Shown here piece by piece: positions 1 through 7,387 of a stretch of DNA of 64,000 nt (position 1 is its first letter; every line of letters starts with the position of its first letter). The position numbers were made by a program, and so were the translations under genes. A model generated the notes under the pieces. The model made no database searches. It worked only from the letters and a program-made list of their open reading frames with translations, and was not told where the DNA came from. This stretch comes from an uncultured Ruminococcus sp. (GTDB lineage: Bacteria; Bacillota; Clostridia; Oscillospirales; Acutalibacteraceae), in assembly GCA_902794395.1 (NCBI GenBank), contig CADBHB010000003.1, positions 1-64,000 of the forward strand, in the 5' to 3' direction.

Positions 1-1
1 G

Positions 2-148
2 CTGCGCCAGATGGATTTCGTAGACGCGAAGATCATCGGCTTCGTCTACAACGCCAAGTCCCTCGACGGCAAAATAGGCAAGGACAGCAAGTATTACAAA
101 TACTACAAGTCCTCCTCTTCCGACAATAATAAAAAAAGCGCCGGCTGA
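2..148 (+). CDS. C-terminal fragment of a CpsD/CapB-type bacterial tyrosine kinase
   Basis: Only the last 48 codons are inside the window; the gene begins to the left. The readable tail contains a hydrophobic strand (IIGFVYNAKS) followed by a lysine- and tyrosine-rich end with YYKYYK, then serines and a TGA stop. BY-kinases of the CpsD/YwqD type end this way: a Rossmann-like P-loop domain followed by a cluster of tyrosines that is autophosphorylated and controls capsule or exopolysaccharide chain length. The matching PHP-type tyrosine phosphatase lies at 6540-7289, which supports the reading. The P-loop itself cannot be seen, so the family call rests on the tail and context. Confidence 0.7.
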   Translation: MRQMDFVDAKIIGFVYNAKSLDGKIGKDSKYYKYYKSSSSDNNKKSAG

Positions 149-159
149 CCCGACGCATG

Positions 160-200
160 AAAAAAGGCTGACTCCTTTACGGAGCCTGCCTTTTTTGTTA
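160..200. terminator. Bidirectional intrinsic terminator
   Basis: An A-run, a stem built from GGCTGACTCC/GGAGCCTGCC with a short TTTAC loop, and a T-run. It sits between the stop of the kinase fragment (plus strand) and the stop of the sensor kinase (minus strand), so it can serve both converging genes. Confidence 0.75.
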
Positions 201-1466
201 TTTTGCTTCAGGCAGCCTTACAAAGAAGGTGGTGCCGTTTTCCTCGTTGCTCTCGGCGGTCAGCCTGCCGTTCATCTCCTCGGTTATGCGGCGGGCGATG
301 GATAGCCCCAGCCCGTAGCCCTTGGTGGTGCGTGACTTTTCGGCGCGGTAGAAGCGGTCGAAAATGTGCTCCATGTCCTCCTTTGAGATCACGCTGCCGC
401 GGTTGTTCACCGAAAACTCCGCGCGGTCGTTTTTGCGGTGCAGACAGATGGTCACGGCGGTGCCGCTGTCCGCGTATTTCACCGCGTTGTCTATAAGGAT
501 GTGCACAAGCTGGTTTAGCTGAGTACGGTTGCCGTTGAGGATGACGCCCGACGCGATGTCGGTGTCAATAAGGATGTCCCTTTCAAAGGCTACCGGCTCA
601 AAGTTGAGCGCCGCGGCTTCAACTGTCTCGCTGAAATCCACGTCACTGTACTGCACCGCGGTGCTGCCCGCGTCGGACTTCGCCAAAAACAGCATTTGGT
701 CTATAAGCTGCTTCATGTGGCGGGCTTCCTCCTGCGTGCTTTCCAGCCACTGCTTTTCCTGCTCCACGGTGGAGTCACTGTGCGACATCATTATGTTGTT
801 GTTGGCGAGTATGACGGTCAGCGGGGTTTTTAGCTCGTGCGAGGCGTCCGCCACAAACTGCTTTTGCTGCTCCCACGCTTTTTTTACGGGCTTTACGGCA
901 AGCCCCGAAAGCAGCAGGCTTATCAGGAATATCACCGTAAGTCCGCCCAGGAACACCGCGCCGCTTATCAGCAGCGAATTGCGCAGCGAGGAGTAGATGC
1001 CGCTGTTGCTTGCAAGGGCTATCTTTTTTTGCTGCGCCGTGTCCTTTGCTACGTACATCAGGGAGTAGTCGCGCAGCTGACCTGTGCCGCCGCCGTTTTT
1101 AAGTATTTCGCTCACACATTCCTTAAGGTCATCCTCGTCCATGGTCACGTTGTTGGTCTGCGTGTCGGCTATGCTGCCGTCAGGGTTCACCGTGACGATT
1201 ATGTATGAGGAGATCTGCATGGGCTCATCGCCGTCAAAGCGCTTTTTCTCGAATTTTAAGCTATTGTTGTCATCCTCGGGCGGTTTGTTGCCGTCGGGAG
1301 GCAGCTCGTGAGCGTTTTTGTCGAGCAGCATTTCAAGACCGCGCTCCAGCGACTTTTTTGAGTTGGAGTAGCTGTTGATGTTGACCGTAGCCACTATGAC
1401 CAGGATGACCGCGCTGACCATCACCATATTTATAAGTATGATACGCCGTCTGAGTTTTCTAATCAT
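198..1466 (-). CDS. Membrane sensor histidine kinase (CiaH-like)
   Basis: A 422-residue class I histidine kinase. One transmembrane segment lies near residues 9-30, an extracytoplasmic region of about 130 residues follows, and a second membrane segment lies near 163-190. Only a short linker leads to the H-box (ASHELKTPL, phospho-acceptor His210), so a full HAMP domain appears to be missing. The N-box (DNAVKYADSG) and G2 box (GYGLGLSIARR) of the ATPase domain are intact. It overlaps the upstream response regulator by 8 bases, so the two are co-translated partners. The ligand is unknown. The nearby TTTAAG repeats suggest kinship with CiaH, but this is inference. Confidence 0.93.
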   Translation of the reverse strand: MIRKLRRRIILINMVMVSAVILVIVATVNINSYSNSKKSLERGLEMLLDKNAHELPPDGNKPPEDDNNSLKFEKKRFDGDEPMQISSYIIVTVNPDGSIADTQTNNVTMDEDDLKECVSEILKNGGGTGQLRDYSLMYVAKDTAQQKKIALASNSGIYSSLRNSLLISGAVFLGGLTVIFLISLLLSGLAVKPVKKAWEQQKQFVADASHELKTPLTVILANNNIMMSHSDSTVEQEKQWLESTQEEARHMKQLIDQMLFLAKSDAGSTAVQYSDVDFSETVEAAALNFEPVAFERDILIDTDIASGVILNGNRTQLNQLVHILIDNAVKYADSGTAVTICLHRKNDRAEFSVNNRGSVISKEDMEHIFDRFYRAEKSRTTKGYGLGLSIARRITEEMNGRLTAESNEENGTTFFVRLPEAK

Positions 1467-2136
1467 GGCACTGCTCCAATCTGTAGCCCATCTTTTTTAT
1501 CGCCTTTATCTCGGTTTCGGATTGAATAAAGTGGAGCTTGCGGCGCAAAAAGGAGATGTACGCCTCAACGTTGTTGGAGCCTGCGTCGGAGTCGTAGCCC
1601 CACACCTTGGTGATGATGTCCTCCTTTGAGATTATGGCGTCGCGGTTGGCAAGCAGCAGCTTTAGTATCTCGGCCTCCTTGAAGTTGAGTCGGACGGACT
1701 TGCTGTCCTTGCTCAGCTCGCAGGTGGAGGCGTTGAAATTAAAGTCGCCGAAGTCGGTTTCGTCCATCATTACCTCGCCTTTGCGCCGCGTCAGCGCCTT
1801 TATCCGCGCCAGCAGCTCCTCGGGGGCGAAGGGCTTTGTCATGTAGTCGTCCGCTCCGCTGTTATGGCCGCTCACCTTGTCGGGTATCGTGTCCTTGGCG
1901 GTCAGCATAAGCACAGGCGTGTCTATCTTTTGCCTGCGCAGCTCATAAGCCACCTGAAAGCCGTCCTTATAAGGTATCATTATATCCAGTATTATAATGT
2001 CGTATATACCGCTCAAGGCGTAGTCAAGTCCGTCGTTGCCGTCGTAAACCACGTCTACCATGTACTTCTGCTCGGTCAATATCTGCCTGAGCGCCTGAGC
2101 CAGACGCTTCTCGTCCTCTACTACCAAAATCTGCAT
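1459..2136 (-). CDS. OmpR/PhoB-family response regulator (CiaR-like)
   Basis: 225 residues, the size of a two-domain OmpR-type regulator. The receiver domain shows the acidic pair at residues 7-8, the phospho-acceptor Asp51 (ILDIMIP), Thr79 and Lys101 (TKPF). The C-terminal half is a winged helix ending in an RRKL...MGYRL motif. It is transcribed ahead of the kinase gene. Two 11-bp-period TTTAAG direct repeats lie in its divergent intergenic region, one just upstream of its own promoter, so autoregulation and control of the opposite operon are likely. An AGGAGGCAATCGT site precedes the ATG. Confidence 0.94.
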   Translation of the reverse strand: MQILVVEDEKRLAQALRQILTEQKYMVDVVYDGNDGLDYALSGIYDIIILDIMIPYKDGFQVAYELRRQKIDTPVLMLTAKDTIPDKVSGHNSGADDYMTKPFAPEELLARIKALTRRKGEVMMDETDFGDFNFNASTCELSKDSKSVRLNFKEAEILKLLLANRDAIISKEDIITKVWGYDSDAGSNNVEAYISFLRRKLHFIQSETEIKAIKKMGYRLEQCHD

Positions 2137-2156
2137 ACGATTGCCTCCTTTTCCTA

Positions 2157-2185
2157 ATTATATCAGTTAAAAGACTAGCGCACAA
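2157..2185 (-). promoter_or_regulatory. Sigma-A-type promoter for the two-component operon
   Basis: On the minus strand a perfect TATAAT -10 box (2157-2162) follows a TTGTGC -35-like box (2180-2185) at 17 bp. It is placed directly ahead of the regulator's ribosome-binding site. Confidence 0.65.
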
Positions 2186-2187
2186 GA

Positions 2188-2204
2188 CTTAAAAAAAGCT
2201 GAAA
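2188..2204 (-). promoter_or_regulatory. Imperfect CiaR-type operator (TTTCAG-N5-TTTAAG)
   Basis: Minus-strand half-sites TTTCAG and TTTAAG are five bases apart, one mismatch from the TTTAAG-N5-TTTAAG consensus of streptococcal CiaR. The site abuts the -35 box of the regulator's promoter, as expected for autoregulation. It also forms part of a short hairpin, so chance cannot be excluded. Confidence 0.45.
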
Positions 2205-2236
2205 GAAAAAACTTTCGGATTTTTTTATTTTTTTAA
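2191..2236. terminator. Terminator-like hairpin between divergent promoters
   Basis: CTGAAAG and CTTTCGG (one G-T pair) flank a six-A loop, with an A-run on one side and a long T-run on the other, so it looks like an intrinsic terminator in both directions. No gene ends here. It may block upstream transcription leaking across the divergent promoters. Confidence 0.4.
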
Positions 2237-2264
2237 GGCTTTTTTAAGGTTGACAACGTACAAT
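2232..2264 (+). promoter_or_regulatory. CiaR-type activator site and promoter of the polyphosphate operon
   Basis: A perfect TTTAAG-N5-TTTAAG repeat (2232-2237 and 2243-2248) is followed after 10 bases by TACAAT (2259-2264). The repeat occupies the -35 position, the arrangement described for CiaR-activated promoters in streptococci. A TTGACA at 2250-2255 is too close to the -10 box to act as its -35. The likely transcript starts about 26 bases ahead of the VTC gene. Confidence 0.65.
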
Positions 2265-2296
2265 ACAGCCAGAACAAACGGAAAGGGGAATGAAAA

Positions 2297-3019
2297 ATGA
2301 CTATTCAAACCGTTTTTGAAAGGACAGAAAAGAAATACATTCTTACCCTCGGCCAGCGTCGGGCGCTGCTGGAAATGATAGAGAGCTATATAAAGCCCGA
2401 CGAGTACGGCGAGAGCACCGTGTGCTCGCTCTATTTTGACACACCCGACAGCCGCATCATCCGCAGCTCGCTCGAGAAGCCGGTATATAAGGAGAAGCTA
2501 AGGCTGCGCAGCTACTCGACGCCGAAGGCGCAGAGCAACGTGTTTTTGGAGCTTAAGAAAAAGTACAACGGCGTTGTTTACAAGCGCCGCCGTACGCTGA
2601 CCTACACGCGGGCGATGGAGTATATAAACAAGGGCGTGATGCCCGACGACTCGCAGATAATGCGCGAGATAGACTGGGCGATGAAGTACTATCCCGACCT
2701 TGCGCCGCGGATGTTCATAGCCTATGACCGCACCGCCTTCTACAGCAGGACCGACCGCGAGCTGCGCATCACCTTTGACCGCAACGTGCGCTTCCGCACA
2801 CAAAACCTCGACCTCTCCAAGGGTCATTACGGCGAACGCATTTTGGACGCGGGGCTGTGCATAATGGAGATAAAGGCGCTCAGCGCCATGCCGCTTTGGC
2901 TTACAAGCGCGCTCGGCAAGCTCGGGGTGTTCCCGGGCACCTTCTCAAAATACGGCACCGCTTATCAGCTTACCGAACAGAGAAAAAAGGATTATAAAGG
3001 AGGTCAGAACTGTGCTTGA
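2297..3019 (+). CDS. VTC-domain polyphosphate polymerase family protein
   Basis: 240 residues that match the VTC domain from near the N-terminus to the end. Features seen are the opening ERTEKKYIL lysine-rich strand, basic strands KLRLRSY and KRRRTL, an ELKKKYNGVV segment and the late acidic EIKALSAMP strand, all contributing to the charged tunnel that binds NTP, polyphosphate and metal. In yeast the VTC complex makes polyphosphate from ATP. The bacterial relatives usually sit beside a DUF4956 membrane protein, as here, and often beside CotH, which is absent. It overlaps the next gene by 8 bases. Product chemistry in bacteria is inferred from the domain. Confidence 0.85.
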   Translation: MTIQTVFERTEKKYILTLGQRRALLEMIESYIKPDEYGESTVCSLYFDTPDSRIIRSSLEKPVYKEKLRLRSYSTPKAQSNVFLELKKKYNGVVYKRRRTLTYTRAMEYINKGVMPDDSQIMREIDWAMKYYPDLAPRMFIAYDRTAFYSRTDRELRITFDRNVRFRTQNLDLSKGHYGERILDAGLCIMEIKALSAMPLWLTSALGKLGVFPGTFSKYGTAYQLTEQRKKDYKGGQNCA

Positions 3020-3695
3020 CACTATTTTTCAACCCGTATTTTCATCATCATCCGAACTCACCGCGTCGGTTTATCTGATGTGTACCCTGGTCTCACTGGC
3101 GCTGGGCGCGCTGATAGCCTGGGCGTCGGGGTTTAAAAGCAGACAGAGCAAGAGCTTTTTGCTGGCTATCCTTTTGATCCCAGCCATTGTGCAGATAGTC
3201 ATTATGCTGGTCAACGACAACGTAGGCGCGGGCGTCGCGGTAATGGGCGCGTTCTCGCTGGTGCGTTTCAGAAGCGCCCCCGGCTCTGCCAAGGAGATAG
3301 TAAGCATCTTTCTGGCGATAGCTACGGGTCTTGCGACGGCAAAGGGCTACCTCACACTCGCGGCGGCGTTCGTCATCGTTATCTGTGTGGTAATGGTGCT
3401 CTCGAACTTTGTAAAATTCAAAGAGTCGGACGATTTGCAAAGGGAGCTTAAGATCACTATACCCGAGGAGCTAAGCTACGCGCACGAATTTGACGATCTG
3501 TTTGACAAATACACAAAAAGCAGCAAGCTTATGAACGTAAAGACCACCAACATGGGCAGCCTATACAAGCTCAGCTACCGCGTGGAGCTGCGCTCGGAGG
3601 ACGACGTGCAGGACTTCATAAACGATCTGCGCTGCCGCAACGGCAACCTTGAGATAAGCATGATGATACCGCCCGTTGAGGATAGGGTGCTGTGA
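3012..3695 (+). CDS. DUF4956 membrane protein
   Basis: 227 residues beginning with GTG behind GGAGG at 8 bases, with its start inside the end of the VTC gene. Four hydrophobic segments span roughly residues 18-40, 50-70, 75-115 and 118-138, with the conserved GAFSLVRFRSAPGSAKE stretch between the middle helices, then a soluble C-terminal domain of about 90 residues. This is the DUF4956 pattern. The family's function is not established. Its constant pairing with VTC proteins suggests that it anchors, or channels product from, a polyphosphate-making complex in the membrane. Confidence 0.82.
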   Translation: MLDTIFQPVFSSSSELTASVYLMCTLVSLALGALIAWASGFKSRQSKSFLLAILLIPAIVQIVIMLVNDNVGAGVAVMGAFSLVRFRSAPGSAKEIVSIFLAIATGLATAKGYLTLAAAFVIVICVVMVLSNFVKFKESDDLQRELKITIPEELSYAHEFDDLFDKYTKSSKLMNVKTTNMGSLYKLSYRVELRSEDDVQDFINDLRCRNGNLEISMMIPPVEDRVL

Positions 3696-3780
3696 CTTGG
3701 GCGAGGCTTTGACCGAAGCGAAAAACACGCCTCGGCAACATTAATCGGATTTCCACGTTTTCTTAATGTATCTCCTTGAA

Positions 3781-3824
3781 AAACCGAACGGAGCAGGCTT
3801 TTGTCTGCTCCGTTTGGTTTGATT
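3781..3824. terminator. Strong hairpin between converging genes
   Basis: AACCGAACGGAGCAG pairs with CTGCTCCGTTTGGTT around a loop of about 8 bases. T-rich tracts flank it on both strands. It separates the DUF4956 gene from the converging XRE regulator. A second, weaker GC stem (CGAGGC/GCCTCG) lies at about 3702-3735. Confidence 0.7.
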
Positions 3825-3868
3825 TATAAGCTTGTGTGCCGCGGCTAACAGCCGACGGAACGAAAGCT

Positions 3869-4531
3869 TCATCCGTCTGTCTTGTCTATGCTCCTCACGT
3901 TCCTCTCCGAGAACTGGATAAGATTGAACAGCGACGACGCTCCCTTTTCAAAATAGCACGAGAGGATGTCGGGGGACAGCGAAAGGGAGAGCTTTTCGCG
4001 CTCTATCACCGCCTTAGCCGTTTCAAGCTCCAGCATCATCGAGGCGGCGGTAAGGTTTTGATAGCGGCTTTTGTCAAGTGAAAACAGGGTTTGGCTGTTG
4101 CTGTCCTCGGCGCTGTATACGGTGCGGAAAACCTGATACTCCGCGCTCATCAAATAGTTGCTCACGGCGTTTGTAAGGCGCTTGCTGCCCATCTGCGCCA
4201 GCAGATCGTAGATCACCGTGGTGGTGTTCATCAGCAGCTTGCGGTTTATTTGGTTTATCATGTTGCCCTTCAGGTGGCGGATGTCGTCGCTGTCCGGCAT
4301 TTCAGCGGCGGCTGAGGGGTTGCGCTGCACCGTGCGCCCCAGAAGATAGTCCGTTGACACCTCGTAATAATCCGCTGCCCTTACCAGAAAATCAAGCCCG
4401 CACTCGCGCACGCCCTTCTCGTAGTGCGACAGCAGCGCCTGCGAAATACCCAGGTCCTTAGCCGCCTGCTTTTGGCTTGTGCCGCGCTCTTTTCGCAAAA
4501 ATGTCATAATTCTCGGAAAATCCTTGTTCAA
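3869..4531 (-). CDS. XRE-family helix-turn-helix transcriptional regulator
   Basis: About 220 residues. The N-terminal half is a Cro/CI-type HTH (LRKERGTSQKQAAKDLGISQALLSHYEKG) followed by the SinR-like segment YYEVSTDYLLGRT. The C-terminal 140 residues are predicted helical and match no domain I recognise. I place the start at a TTG (complement of 4529-4531) because AAAGGGG lies 10 bases upstream and the HTH begins soon after; an upstream ATG at 4648 would add 39 residues that overlap the promoter. It is divergent from the phosphatase gene at 4797. Its target is unknown. Confidence 0.82.
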   Translation of the reverse strand: MNKDFPRIMTFLRKERGTSQKQAAKDLGISQALLSHYEKGVRECGLDFLVRAADYYEVSTDYLLGRTVQRNPSAAAEMPDSDDIRHLKGNMINQINRKLLMNTTTVIYDLLAQMGSKRLTNAVSNYLMSAEYQVFRTVYSAEDSNSQTLFSLDKSRYQNLTAASMMLELETAKAVIEREKLSLSLSPDILSCYFEKGASSLFNLIQFSERNVRSIDKTDG

Positions 4532-4796
4532 AACCTTGACACCCCTTTGTAAAAAATAGTATAATAAATGCAACACCGCGCATTTCGCGGCGCAGACCTT
4601 GCCGGCGCATCGTTCCGTCAGACTGCCCAAAAATCGGCGTCCGTACATCGGTTAGCAAGCTGTTTATTTGGTCACCATGACGAAAACACGCGCTCAGTCG
4701 TCTGCTCTGCTCAAACTGTATTATCGTAAGTTGCTATTACTTTACGTATAGTATATTTCATTTTCAACCATTTGTAAATACGCTTGGGAGATTTTT
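4532..4796. other. Divergent intergenic region with weak promoter signals
   Basis: Contains a minus-strand TATACT -10 box (4558-4563) for the XRE gene and AT-rich DNA near 4735-4765 with TATATT, a weak candidate for the phosphatase promoter. At 4568-4595 there is a CAACACCGC...GCGGCGC segment resembling half of the palindromic repeat described at 15182, 56343 and 63906. No small ORF with a convincing ribosome-binding site was found. Confidence 0.4.
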
Positions 4797-5420
4797 ATGA
4801 AATCATATGTCATTCATTTTATCCGCCACGGCGCTGTAGACGAGACGCTCTCGGGCAAGTACATCGGCACCACCGACGTGTCGCTGTCCGACAAGGGCAG
4901 GGCGGCGCTGCGCAGGCTCGACTATGAAAAAAAATACCCCGGTACCGCGGTGGTATTCACAAGCCCGCTCAAGCGCTGCACCGAGACCTGTAAGATACTT
5001 TACCCTGACATCACGCCGCTTGTCATAGCCAATCTAAGCGAGTGCAATTTCGGCGAGTGGGAGGGCAAGACCGCCGAGGAGCTTAAGGGCGACGAGGACT
5101 TTCAAAAGTGGCTTGCGGGCGACAACAGCGTAAAGCCGCCGAGAGGCGAGAGCAACGCCGACTTTGTGCGCCGCATTTGCAGGATGTTTGAGAGCATAGT
5201 GGAGGGTCTGATGAAAACAGGCACCACCGAAAGCGTCATAGTTACCCACGGCGGCGTAATAATGACCCTGCTGGCTGTTTACGGCCTGCCGCAGGCAAAG
5301 CCCTTTGAGTGGCGCATGGAAAACGGCTGCGGCTACTCGGTGCGCATAACGCCCATGCTTTGGCAAAGGGACAAGGTGAGCGAGGTGTTTCAGCGCATAC
5401 CCGCCGAGCCGCAGGAGTAA
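4797..5420 (+). CDS. Histidine phosphatase family protein (phosphoglycerate mutase-like)
   Basis: 207 residues of the branch-1 histidine phosphatase fold. The phospho-accepting His is in FIRHGAVDE near the N-terminus, the second arginine motif is TSPLKRCTET, the acidic strand is EWEGK, and the second catalytic His is in VTHGGV. This size and the ECNFGEWEG stretch resemble alpha-ribazole phosphatase (CobC) and broad-specificity phosphatases. No cobalamin genes lie near, so a cobalamin role is not supported here. The gene precedes leuB by 40 bases and may be cotranscribed with it. Confidence 0.87.
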   Translation: MKSYVIHFIRHGAVDETLSGKYIGTTDVSLSDKGRAALRRLDYEKKYPGTAVVFTSPLKRCTETCKILYPDITPLVIANLSECNFGEWEGKTAEELKGDEDFQKWLAGDNSVKPPRGESNADFVRRICRMFESIVEGLMKTGTTESVIVTHGGVIMTLLAVYGLPQAKPFEWRMENGCGYSVRITPMLWQRDKVSEVFQRIPAEPQE

Positions 5421-5460
5421 ATTGTTGAATTTATTTTTATTATAGAAGGAGTAATCAATC

Positions 5461-6531
5461 ATGGAAAATTACAAAATCACGTTGTTGAAGGGCGACGGCA
5501 TCGGACCCGAGATCGTCAATCAGGCTGTTAAGGTGCTTGACAAGGCGGCTGAGAGGTTTGATTTTACCGTCACCTATGACGAGGCTCTTTTGGGCGGCTG
5601 TGCCATCGACGCCACCGGCGTTCCGCTTCCCGAGGAGACTGTCGCCAAGTGCAAGGCGAGCGACAGCGTCATACTGGGCGCGGTAGGCGGCCCCAAGTGG
5701 GACGATCAGCCCGGCAGCAACCGCCCCGAGGCGGGTCTTTTGGGCATCCGCGGCGCGCTGGGACTCTTTGCAAACCTCCGTCCCTCGGTGATTTTCGGAC
5801 CGCTTAAAAGCGCCTCTCCCATCAAGGATGAGATAATCGGCGACAACATGGACATTATGATAGTTCGCGAGCTTACCGGCGGTATCTACTTCGGCGAGCG
5901 CGGCAGAAAAGAAGTTGACGGTCAGCCCGCGGCGTGGGATACCGAGCAGTACACCGTTTCCGAGGTGGAGCGCATAGCCCGCGTAGCCTTTGACCTGGCT
6001 TTAAAGAGAGACAAAAAGGTCACCAGCGTTGACAAGGCTAACGTGCTCGAGTCCTCCCGCCTGTGGAGAGAGACCGTTATCCGCGTAAGCAAGGACTATC
6101 CCGAGGTCGAGCTCAACCATATGTATGTAGACAACTGCGCCATGCAGCTTGTGCGCAACCCCAAGCAGTTCGACGTTATCGTCACCTCAAACATCTTCGG
6201 CGACATCCTCTCCGACGAGGCGTCGATGATAGCCGGCTCCATCGGCATGCTGGCTTCCGCCAGCCTTTCGGGCGGCAAGCTGGGTCTTTACGAGCCAATC
6301 CACGGCTCAGCCCCCGACATAGCGGGTCAAAACATCGCGAATCCGCTTGCCACCATCCTCTCGGTCGCCATGATGCTGCGCTATTCGCTTGACCGCCCCG
6401 ACGCCGCCGACGCCATTGAAGCCGCGGTGGCAAAGGTGCTTGAAACCAACCGTACACCCGATATTTACGAAGAAGGAATGAACAAGGTCAGCTGTGAGGA
6501 AATGGGCGATCTCGTCTGCGCGCAGCTTTAA
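5461..6531 (+). CDS. leuB: 3-isopropylmalate dehydrogenase
   Basis: 356 residues, the usual length. LeuB oxidises and decarboxylates 3-isopropylmalate to 2-oxoisocaproate with NAD in leucine synthesis. Seen: the opening [12 protein letters not shown], the substrate loop [26 protein letters not shown], the catalytic Asp-rich stretch [15 protein letters not shown] and the NAD-binding [15 protein letters not shown]. The [16 protein letters not shown] segment separates LeuB from isocitrate dehydrogenases. A clear AGAAGGAG site precedes the ATG. The other leu genes are not in the window, so it is separated from the usual leuACDB cluster. Confidence 0.96.
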   Translation: MENYKITLLKGDGIGPEIVNQAVKVLDKAAERFDFTVTYDEALLGGCAIDATGVPLPEETVAKCKASDSVILGAVGGPKWDDQPGSNRPEAGLLGIRGALGLFANLRPSVIFGPLKSASPIKDEIIGDNMDIMIVRELTGGIYFGERGRKEVDGQPAAWDTEQYTVSEVERIARVAFDLALKRDKKVTSVDKANVLESSRLWRETVIRVSKDYPEVELNHMYVDNCAMQLVRNPKQFDVIVTSNIFGDILSDEASMIAGSIGMLASASLSGGKLGLYEPIHGSAPDIAGQNIANPLATILSVAMMLRYSLDRPDAADAIEAAVAKVLETNRTPDIYEEGMNKVSCEEMGDLVCAQL

Positions 6532-6539
6532 GGTGAGTT

Positions 6540-7289
6540 ATGGAACTTTATGATATGCATTCTCACATTCTTCCGGATTTTGACGACGGCGCCAAAACGG
6601 TGGAGGAGAGCCTGAAGCTTATCAACGAGTTGAGAAAGCAGGGCGTGAGAAATATTTGTCTGACCCCGCATTTTTATACAAACGAGATGAGTTACGAGGA
6701 CTATCTCGAGGACAGGGAGCGCGCTTACGAGGCGTTTTTGCCCTATGTTCCCGAGGATATTAACGTCGTGCTCGGCTGTGAGGTGTATATCACCGACTAC
6801 ATCTTCAACAACAGCGACCTGTCAAAGATAACCTACGGCAAGTCGCGCTACATCCTTACGGAGTTTTCCTACAACACGCCGTTTACCGAAAAGACCATCC
6901 AGCGCTTTTATATGCTGACGCAAAACTACGGTCTGTGTCCCGTTATCCCGCACGTGGAGCGCTACAGCTATCTTATGGAGCACCCCGACGTTATCGCGCA
7001 GCTCAAGGATATAGGTGTGGTCATCCAGACCAACGTGACCTGCTATACCAAGGAAGCGCCGTTCTTCAAAAAGCATAAGCTGCTCAAGCTGATAAAGCAC
7101 GGGCTTATCGACATTCTCGGCACCGACACCCATTCCATGAATCACAACCCGCCCACGGAGTTCAGAGAGGCGATGAGCACCATCTCTCAAAAGTGCGGCT
7201 CACGCGAAGTGAAGCGCATGATGATGACGGCGGAGCGTATGTTCAAAAAGGCGTCCGGAGTCACGCGTTCGCGCGATCTCTATTTGTGA
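6540..7289 (+). CDS. CpsB/YwqE-type PHP-domain tyrosine-protein phosphatase
   Basis: 249 residues of the PHP metal-dependent phosphatase fold. Metal ligands appear in the opening MHSHILPDFDDG, in TPHFY, in LGCEVY, in PHVERY and in GTDTHS, matching the trinuclear site of pneumococcal CpsB and Bacillus YwqE. These enzymes dephosphorylate the tyrosine tail of a BY-kinase and thereby regulate capsule or teichoic-acid assembly. The kinase tail at 2-148 is the obvious substrate candidate, although six genes separate them. The gene begins 8 bases after leuB and is followed by a strong terminator. Confidence 0.9.
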   Translation: MELYDMHSHILPDFDDGAKTVEESLKLINELRKQGVRNICLTPHFYTNEMSYEDYLEDRERAYEAFLPYVPEDINVVLGCEVYITDYIFNNSDLSKITYGKSRYILTEFSYNTPFTEKTIQRFYMLTQNYGLCPVIPHVERYSYLMEHPDVIAQLKDIGVVIQTNVTCYTKEAPFFKKHKLLKLIKHGLIDILGTDTHSMNHNPPTEFREAMSTISQKCGSREVKRMMMTAERMFKKASGVTRSRDLYL

Positions 7290-7315
7290 CAGGCGGACAA
7301 AAATACAAAGCAAAA

Positions 7316-7350
7316 CCCTCGCAGACATGTGCCTGCGAGGGTGTTTTTTT
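7316..7350. terminator. Intrinsic terminator
   Basis: CCCTCGCAG pairs with CTGCGAGGG around a short loop and is followed by a T-run with one G. An A-run on the left gives it minus-strand activity too, fitting its place between converging genes. Confidence 0.85.
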
Positions 7351-7387
7351 GCGGTATGATAATCTAAAGCCTCCAAAGAAGTTTGCG

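Noticed and set aside
2250-2255. TTGACA as a -35 box for the polyphosphate operon
   Set aside because: It ends three bases before the TACAAT -10 box, and no good -10 lies 17 bases downstream. The TTTAAG repeat is at the right place instead.
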